Part shown: positions 54,301 to 59,059 of the stretch, one piece after another
How positions within the stretch are numbered: the first letter of the stretch is position 1
How the letters are laid out: every line of letters starts with the position of its first letter
Assembly: GCA_036507955.1 (NCBI GenBank)
Contig: DATCIH010000055.1
Coordinates: forward strand, 1 to 59,059
Source: DATCIH01 sp036507955
GTDB lineage: Bacteria; Bacillota; Clostridia; Clostridiales; Clostridiaceae
Length of the DNA: 59,059 bases
Direction of reading: 5' to 3'
Notes under the pieces: model-generated
Told to the model about the DNA's origin: nothing
What the model saw: the letters and a program-made list of their open reading frames with translations, nothing else
Databases searched by the model: none
Position numbers and translations under genes: made by a program

Positions 54301-54912
54301 ACACATCCAGAATATTCGCTTATGACTGGATTTATTGGGACAGCATGGATTAGTAAGGCACTTTCTGATTATGGGTACAGTGAGGTGGCCTATAGGTTGC
54401 TTCAACAAACCTCTTATCCATCCTGGCTGTATTCTATAGATCAAGGAGCAACCACTATTTGGGAGCGACTAAACTCTTACACTATAGATAATGGGTTTGG
54501 AGGTAACAATAGTATGAATTCCTTCAATCACTATTCCTTTGGCGCAGTTGGTGCCTGGATGTATAACTATTCACTAGGTATACAGCGTGATGAGGAAAAT
54601 CCAGGCTTTAAGAAGTTTATTCTACAGCCTATCCCAGATCCAGATGGAGTTATGACTTGGGCTAAGGGACACTATGATTCCACGTATGGAACAATCTTAA
54701 GCAGTTGGGAACGTAATGGTAGTAAGATAACCTATAAAATTACTGTACCAGCGAATACCACCGCTAAACTTTATGTTAAAGCTGCTTGTGAAGCTGCTGT
54801 TACAGAAAATGGGAAACTAGCTTCTGAAGCCCAGGGGGTAAACTTTGTTAAGTATGAAAAAGGGAAAGTAATTTATGAACTCAAATCCGGAAGCTATGAA
54901 TTTAAAGCATAA
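51352..54912 (+). CDS. GH78 alpha-L-rhamnosidase
   Basis: A 1186-aa enzyme; ATG 51352 follows AAGGAGA. An N-terminal beta-sandwich (about 1-125), an inserted domain of about 190 aa (130-330) not part of all GH78s, a second sandwich (375-600), the (alpha/alpha)6 barrel (700-1070) and a C-terminal sandwich. Catalytic acidic cluster D752-x5-E758-x6-D765 lies in DCPQRNERLGWSGD, and the further glutamate E1038 in TTIWERLN. It releases terminal rhamnose from pectin or glycosides. No signal peptide is seen, so it is likely intracellular. Confidence 0.95.
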   Translation: MKNEDVNTCEESFDVINLRVEYSKTPLGIDVEKPRFSWQMSAPIGRRDYVQTAYQLVVKKSNGVIVWDSSQVKSDNSLNIIYAGSTLQASTRYIWTVTVWNQEDSSALEVSWFETGLMNDNPDLTAWDGAAWIGGSDEDLVLYSHYLSVFKVGYTLKLGRDSTKAGFILGANDSRLMDKNKNIYNVESLRNSSYIKFELDISALDGSETGLAKLNIYRMGYKTGDMPNTSIDSFDIPLLFINEYNKYTSHDIYLWCNFGIFDMYIDGIKDENKITICKKTNPRPWEGGAVNVNPVGVGHDYISFPMVADIGFSLAAGETASFANLTITNYRYPSSTLFKEDLLKPYEGIYAVYAKEESSGFIVDEGAYVLTGGTDGTFIVADPSHNSMPMLRSEFATEEKQIHSARLYVTARGIYEMYINGIRVGEDYFNPGSTQYNKTQMYQTYDVTAMLKAKGNNAIGAWLGEGWWSGSITYSGENWNYFGDRQSILAKLIITYADGSIKLVTTNSEGWKYYNDGPIIYGSFFQGEVYDATKEALINGWDKIGYDDSNWKNAVKVALDETTAYLGSSTDSSGVTTYHDYDNMSLIGQIGENVGVVTTLTAQTVEEIRKGVYIYDMGQNIAGIPRINIKAGRVRDKITLRFAEVRYPDMEEYGDNIGMIMLENIRAALAQDTYILKGGDEVIQPRFTFHGFRYIEITGTQEKLPLEAVQSLAISSMKELASSYETSNDKVNRLWQNIVWSQRDNFLSIPTDCPQRNERLGWSGDISVYSRTSTYIGDADLFLTRHMYAMRDIQQDNGKFTDIAPIGGGFGGILWGSAGITVPWEIFQQYGDALLLEKHYDSMKKYVSFLDTKIDANTGLINEGPLGDWLGPENRKNEPVLLWSAYHAYDLWIMAKTSKILGKTQDEKNYLKNYEERKEVFNNRFVDPITHKTIYSDGKTIMDTQTSYAVPLALGIFSNENISYAAEYLVAACKRENKDDDKITHPEYSLMTGFIGTAWISKALSDYGYSEVAYRLLQQTSYPSWLYSIDQGATTIWERLNSYTIDNGFGGNNSMNSFNHYSFGAVGAWMYNYSLGIQRDEENPGFKKFILQPIPDPDGVMTWAKGHYDSTYGTILSSWERNGSKITYKITVPANTTAKLYVKAACEAAVTENGKLASEAQGVNFVKYEKGKVIYELKSGSYEFKA

Positions 54913-54946
54913 GCTATAAGAAAATAATGTACTTATGGATACTCAG

Positions 54947-54990
54947 AACTTGTGCCTTGATAGTTATAATTGACTATCAAGGCACAAGTT
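54947..54990. repeat. 18-bp perfect inverted repeat between convergent genes
   Basis: AACTTGTGCCTTGATAGT (54947-54964), 8-nt loop, exact complement (54973-54990). It sits between the stops of the rhamnosidase and the WG-repeat gene, where a two-way terminator is expected, but lacks a T-run on either side. Confidence 0.75.
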
Positions 54991-54995
54991 CATGA

Positions 54996-56969
54996 TTAGT
55001 GAAAGGATTTCCAAAAGGTACCCTGAGTATTAATAATATTCATTATTTCATTAAAAGGTATCTTGAAAGTAGGAAAACCTGCCACATAAGGTCCAATTTC
55101 ATAAGGTTCAAAATAGATAAAGAGTGTATTCTGATTTACGTAAAAAGGTTGATCAGGTCTAATCCCTTTATAGGTATCAGGAAACACATAAGAGTATTCT
55201 GGATTATTCTTAATTTGCTTGCCAATAATATCGCTTATCACTTTTACATACTCACTATTCTCTTTGAATAAATCCTTTAGGTTATAGAAATCACCTAATA
55301 CTAGGTCAATGTGAGGATATGCCCTGCTAGGCATTCCATGGGCGGCGCCAAAGGGAAAATTATAACCCTCCAACTCTAGAACCAGTAAGTTCTTGTTAAA
55401 GAACTCGATAGAAAAATCACCGGAGTAGTTATAATCAAGTTGTAGGTTGCCATCTATAGGTTTAACTTGGGACAGCTCTTTAAGCTTTTTATTAACATTA
55501 GTTTGAATTCCCTTGTTTTCTATACCTGAAACCTGTGGATAGTACACCAGATAGTCCTTATTAGGTTTATATTTCTCCTCAATTACACTGTATATATTAT
55601 TTAAGGGGATAATACGATTTTGTTTCCATACAACTTTTCCTGACTTGTTAAGATAAGATAATCTGCTATCTATATTCGCCTGTATTAGATTGCCTTGAAG
55701 GCTTAATAACCCATTTCCTGGAACTATAGGCAGGCAACTTGCAGCCTTACCACTCTTATCAATAAAGAAGGTACTTCTATTATCAGAAACAGAGGCTAAA
55801 CCATTTTTATATTCTAATACATTGCTATATATAAAATCTGTTAGAATTTTACCATTAGTATCTGCAATGGAGTAGATTGAACCAATAAAGGGCTGCTTTT
55901 CATCAAGAGCCTTGCCTAGGGCTAATCTATACTCCCCAATAGGATTTATATTATTATATATAGGCTTAATTATAAAATTACCGTTTTTATCTATTAGGCC
56001 ATATTTGTTAGTATAGTCATTTGACATATTAACCACAGCTCTTCCTGCATTAAAAGGCGCGGCGGTAAAGTATTTAGGAGGGAGTATTACTTTCCCACTC
56101 TCATCCATATAACCTGATTTCCCATCTAAACTTTCTCTAAAAATCAGTAAGTTATCTCCAGAGGGTCCCACTAAGGCATACTTATAGGTGTGCAGTATTT
56201 CCCCCTTTAGATTTATTAAAGCAAAAAGGTTCTCACTGATTTTTACAACTGCTTTTCCAGAGCTAAAATCATTAGCAGATTGATATTTTAGTGGAATAAC
56301 TTCCTTCCCATCTCTATCCAAATAACCATATAAATAATTATTATTTATATCATTACCAGCAAACATGGCTCTTCCTTCTTTAAAGGAAGATATAAAACTA
56401 TAGGCTTTTGTGGTTAACATCTTGCCTTTTTCATCTATTAGCTTAAAACCGCTATCATCAATTACTGCAGCGCATCCCTCTGAAAATTCATAAATACTGC
56501 TATACTGAGGTTTTACAATGTAATTTTCTTGGCTATTAATAATTCCAGTCAGATTATTTTCCTCGACTACGGCTAAACCATTACTTTGAAAGCTCATGGC
56601 ATTATCATATTTTGGTTTAATGATGAAGCTACCATTACTATCAATATAACCCCATTTGGTTCCCTTAACAGTTTTTAAAGACGCAGGGAAAAGCGGCACC
56701 ATTCTTGTTTGAGATTTTATAAGGGGAGCTTCTTTAAAGCTCTTTTTAAAATTCGTTAACGGGTACCAATAGTTATAATAATTTTTAAGCACAAGTACAT
56801 ACGTTTCTCCTTGGGATTTATAGCCAACTATGATCTCGTATAAACCATCTCCATCAAAGTCTGTAATTGTAATGGCAGGCCTTTTATAGGGGTTTTGTAA
56901 CATAAGTACCTCAGACATAGGAGGAAGATAGTCTAGTGCGATTTTTAAAAGGGATATTTCATTCAACAT
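54996..56969 (-). CDS. WG-repeat protein with C-terminal DUF3298-like domain
   Basis: A 657-aa protein. N-terminal 45-60 has an FG-GAP-like calcium-type loop (TDFDGDGLYEIIVG). Residues about 95-430 carry at least eight WG/KWG repeats of the form GYIDxxGxxIIxPKYDxxxxFxxGxAxV. The C-terminal 200 residues resemble the DUF3298/PdaC-type domain (PHIDLVLGDFYNLKDLFKEN; LFIYFEPYEIGPYVAG). No N-terminal signal peptide is visible, odd for proteins with this C-terminal domain. Function unknown; likely protein or wall binding. Confidence 0.85.
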   Translation of the reverse strand: MLNEISLLKIALDYLPPMSEVLMLQNPYKRPAITITDFDGDGLYEIIVGYKSQGETYVLVLKNYYNYWYPLTNFKKSFKEAPLIKSQTRMVPLFPASLKTVKGTKWGYIDSNGSFIIKPKYDNAMSFQSNGLAVVEENNLTGIINSQENYIVKPQYSSIYEFSEGCAAVIDDSGFKLIDEKGKMLTTKAYSFISSFKEGRAMFAGNDINNNYLYGYLDRDGKEVIPLKYQSANDFSSGKAVVKISENLFALINLKGEILHTYKYALVGPSGDNLLIFRESLDGKSGYMDESGKVILPPKYFTAAPFNAGRAVVNMSNDYTNKYGLIDKNGNFIIKPIYNNINPIGEYRLALGKALDEKQPFIGSIYSIADTNGKILTDFIYSNVLEYKNGLASVSDNRSTFFIDKSGKAASCLPIVPGNGLLSLQGNLIQANIDSRLSYLNKSGKVVWKQNRIIPLNNIYSVIEEKYKPNKDYLVYYPQVSGIENKGIQTNVNKKLKELSQVKPIDGNLQLDYNYSGDFSIEFFNKNLLVLELEGYNFPFGAAHGMPSRAYPHIDLVLGDFYNLKDLFKENSEYVKVISDIIGKQIKNNPEYSYVFPDTYKGIRPDQPFYVNQNTLFIYFEPYEIGPYVAGFPTFKIPFNEIMNIINTQGTFWKSFH

Positions 56970-57100
56970 AATTTATTCTTTCCTTTATAGCATTCAAGGT
57001 ATTCTATGATATTGTTTTGAAGATTGTGAATTAATGAGTCCGTTCCTATTGATATCCATTTATGTTACAATTTAATTATAAGAAATGAGGGAGGATATAC

Positions 57101-57718
57101 ATGGATATTAAAGTACTTAAAGAAATTGCATATAAACATATGGGGAATAGGAAAGCACATTTGGAAAGAGAAAAAGGGTTTATTTATTATCATGGCTTAA
57201 GAGTGTCTAAACTTTCTTTAATATTAAGGGAAGCGATATTGCCAGGAGACGCATCTCATGATGATATTATTGTTGCAGCTTCCCTATTTCATGATATAGG
57301 CAAAGGAATGGAGCCACATGGAAAATATGGAGCTGTATTAGTGAAAGATATTCTTATAGAATATTGTACAGAGCTTGAAATTGCAAAAATTGCTGAAATA
57401 ATATATTGCCATAATCTAAGAAAGAAGAGCAATGATTATTCAGAATATATTAAAATAGTACAAGATGCAGATATACTCGATCATTTTGGTACTATTGAAA
57501 TCTGGATGAACTTTCAGTATTATGCTTATAAAGATGAGCCAATGCAAAATTCTATAGAGTTTTATCATAATGAATATGATGCTCTTGTTCAAGATTGTAG
57601 AGGACAACTAAATTATGAGGTGTCCCTTAAAATATTTGATGAAAAAGTCGCTTTTGGATACTCATTTATTGCTAGATTTAAGAAAGAAACCGAAGGGGAA
57701 ATTTGCATAGAAATATAG
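57101..57718 (+). CDS. HD-domain phosphohydrolase
   Basis: A 205-aa HD-superfamily protein. Metal ligands are H31 in YYHGLRVSKL, H64-D65 in LFHDIGKG, and the distal aspartate in QDADILDHFG. The family hydrolyses phosphate esters of nucleotides or related metabolites. Length and motif spacing match uncharacterised HD-domain proteins of Clostridia. It starts behind GGGAGGA. Confidence 0.9.
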   Translation: MDIKVLKEIAYKHMGNRKAHLEREKGFIYYHGLRVSKLSLILREAILPGDASHDDIIVAASLFHDIGKGMEPHGKYGAVLVKDILIEYCTELEIAKIAEIIYCHNLRKKSNDYSEYIKIVQDADILDHFGTIEIWMNFQYYAYKDEPMQNSIEFYHNEYDALVQDCRGQLNYEVSLKIFDEKVAFGYSFIARFKKETEGEICIEI

Positions 57719-57783
57719 GGCAGCCTGCTACTTGAAAGATTTTTCTATGAACTGGGGTCTTTCCTATATTATAAAAAGATTCT

Positions 57784-58384
57784 CTAAAACTGAGATGTTT
57801 TTTTAGAGTTTGAGTTGAAAATGATAGAAGAATCTGAGTGGCTAAATGACGCCTTCTTAACAACATTCAAATAGCGTATATAAGTAATATCAAATACTGA
57901 ACAGAATATTCCAAGTACGAGAATTAGTTGATTTCCACGAATAATTCCAAATAAAATTGTAGGTGCTAGAGTGCCAATCCATTTGCTTACAGCAATAGTT
58001 AGACTCTGACCTTTTGTACTCCCCCTGCTAACAAGAATATTTATAAACAATATAGACATTATAAGATTTTGTATAAACGCTGAGTACCAAGGTCCTAAGT
58101 TGCCAAATTCTATAGAAAAGGAGTATTGAATAGCAAAAGACATTAGAAATATAAGCAATGACCAAGGTATAAAGTATTTTTTATTTGCATATTTTGAAAA
58201 CTCTTCTTTTCCAAATTTAAAATAGGTATATACAATCAAAATATCTAAAAGGAACCAAACGAGATTAATCCAAGCCTGTACATTTCCGAGACTACTTGTT
58301 AAATCAATATAAGAATAAAGTCCTTCCCACGTAATATACTATTGTCCAACAGATTCCACTTAATGCCAATAAAAAAGCTACCAT
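57784..58384 (-). pseudogene. Transmembrane terpene cyclase-like protein, deleted and frameshifted
   Basis: The N-terminal piece (58384-58304) reads MVAFLLALSGICWTIVYYV and then leaves the family frame; the other frame resumes with WEGLYSYIDLTSSLGNVQ, followed by INLVWFLLDILIVYTYFKFG and the intact rest: YSAFIQNLIMSILFI, TKGQSLTIAVSKWIGTLAPT. The pattern matches the multi-helix proteins annotated as transmembrane-type terpene cyclases. About 25 residues between helix 1 and WEGL are missing and the junction is out of frame. It is divergent from a TetR regulator that may once have controlled it. Confidence 0.65.
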
Positions 58385-58411
58385 ATTAAATTCCCCCAAG
58401 TATTATTCGAT

Positions 58412-58447
58412 GTTACACTTGTAACGTCGCTATGACTAAAGTATAAT
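58412..58447 (+). promoter_or_regulatory. TetR-gene promoter with overlapping palindrome
   Basis: TTGTAA (58419-58424), 17-nt spacer, TATAAT (58442-58447). The palindrome GTTAC-ACTT-GTAAC (58412-58425, 5-bp arms) covers the -35 box, and a further GTGTTAC half-site occurs at 58484-58490. This is a likely operator for autorepression by the TetR protein encoded downstream. Confidence 0.55.
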
Positions 58448-58509
58448 ATATAATAATGATATTAGCAATAGAAGGTCCGATTAGTGTTACAAAAGGGAGG
58501 ATTTTGTTC

Positions 58510-59046
58510 GTGAAAAGACTAGACAATAATTCACAAAATAAAATGGCCAAAGAATGTATCTTTACATCACTCATGATGTTGATGGAGAAAAATAATTTTC
58601 AAGAAATATCAGTTACAGACATAACAAATAAAGCAGGGGTATCCCGTATGGCTTATTATAGAAATTACAAATCAAAGGAAGGTATTATCACAAATTATCT
58701 TGATGAATTATTTGAAGTCTATTTAGATGAAGTATCAAATTATGAAAAAATTGATGTTTATCAATTTGCATACAGGTATTTTGTGTATTTCAGAAAACAT
58801 GAAAAATTGATAAAGAATTTGATTAAGGCGAATTTATCTATTCTGATACTTGAGAGGTTTGATGTATATCTACATTCAATATTTAAAAATATTCTCAATA
58901 ATAGTTCTTCTGAGAAAATAAATAAATATGAAGTTTACTATATTGCGGGAGGGTTATACAAAGTATTAATTGAATGGATAGAAAATGGATTGGTAGAAAG
59001 TGACGAAGAGATGGCTAAAATTATTTGTAGTTTTGCAAATAAATAA
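58510..59046 (+). CDS. TetR-family transcriptional regulator
   Basis: A 178-aa regulator; GTG 58510 is 9 nt after AGGGAGG (58494-58500). The TetR HTH spans about 10-60: KECIFTSLMMLMEKNNFQEI, SVTDITNKAGVSRMAYYRNY. The C-terminal TetR_C domain (75-178) is typical of a Firmicutes subgroup (YYIAGGLYKVLIEWIENG). It stands divergently beside the terpene cyclase-like pseudogene and probably represses it and itself. Confidence 0.9.
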   Translation: MKRLDNNSQNKMAKECIFTSLMMLMEKNNFQEISVTDITNKAGVSRMAYYRNYKSKEGIITNYLDELFEVYLDEVSNYEKIDVYQFAYRYFVYFRKHEKLIKNLIKANLSILILERFDVYLHSIFKNILNNSSSEKINKYEVYYIAGGLYKVLIEWIENGLVESDEEMAKIICSFANK

Positions 59047-59059
59047 TATAATAATGCAT

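Overview
The window looks like chromosomal DNA of a low-GC, Gram-positive, endospore-forming-type anaerobe, most likely Clostridium or a close relative. The base composition is strongly A+T, AGA/ATA codons are common, Shine-Dalgarno sites are strong (GGAGG types) and TTG/GTG starts are frequent. Further support comes from two T-box leaders, a CheX and a YcgR/PilZ protein, a bactofilin with an M23 peptidase, and a small CD3324-type HTH protein. No rRNA, tRNA, CRISPR array or prophage was seen. Nothing here ties the window to a named species.

Layout. 0-4.5 kb: an AP-endonuclease-IV-like TIM barrel, cheX, a REP-associated (Y1/RAYT) transposase flanked by its GGGGACGGTTCATC repeats, a PilZ protein and a gutted LD-carboxypeptidase remnant. 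4.5-12.7 kb: a DedA-PAP2 fusion whose PAP2 active site is missing, a GH42 beta-galactosidase with a divergent AraC regulator, a Tyr T-box plus tyrS, and a HelD-type helicase. 13-17.3 kb: an accessory patch with GNATs, a LytTR regulator with a LiaF-like partner, an ABC ATPase stub, a GC-richer alpha/beta hydrolase with an amber codon, and an APH kinase. 17.5-21.6 kb: a large GH106-like glycosidase with a divergent AraC regulator. 21.6-25.9 kb: an IS91-type relic, two GNATs (one broken), a YozG/DUF2975 pair, a methyltransferase behind a possible leader-peptide attenuator, and an esterase. 26-34.6 kb: membrane and housekeeping genes (pseudo-rhomboid, lipoprotein, EamA transporter, RsgA, zinc-ribbon membrane protein, DUF1294, SPFH/flotillin) and a strong candidate for a structured non-coding RNA near 29.4-29.6 kb. 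34.7-41.7 kb: a second accessory patch with a shortened YdeI-like gene, DinB, a GNAT split by TGA, two HAD hydrolases, APH, an Ile-type T-box with a damaged T-box core, a methyltransferase and a beta-lactamase-fold serine hydrolase. 42-46.3 kb: bactofilin plus M23 peptidase, the KDPG aldolase/KDG kinase pair and an aldo/keto reductase. 46.5-51.3 kb: GNAT, AAC(3)-type acetyltransferase, AraC regulator divergent from an ADP-ribosylglycohydrolase, and a helicase-like regulator fragment. 51.3-59 kb: a GH78 alpha-L-rhamnosidase, a WG-repeat protein, an HD-domain protein, a frameshifted relative of the transmembrane terpene cyclase family, and a TetR regulator.

How the genes fit together. One theme is use of plant-type polysaccharide (pectin or rhamnogalacturonan side chains): GH42, GH106-like and GH78 enzymes, two of the first kind each with its own divergent AraC switch, and KDPG aldolase with KDG kinase, which complete catabolism of uronate-derived KDG. 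No sugar transporter is present in the window, so uptake must be encoded elsewhere. A second theme is a dense set of drug- or metabolite-modifying families (GNAT, APH, AAC(3), methyltransferases, beta-lactamase fold, esterases), each standing alone with its own promoter or leader.

The most striking overall signal is decay. At least eight loci, mostly of the second theme, carry internal deletions, nonsense codons or lost starts, and several deletions keep the reading frame so the remnant still looks like an intact short gene. The best candidates for something undescribed are the structured RNA at 29.39-29.59 kb, the leader peptide with competing hairpins at 24.18-24.31 kb, and the DedA-PAP2 fusion with an inactive PAP2 half. 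All family assignments were made by reading the sequence; no database search was run.
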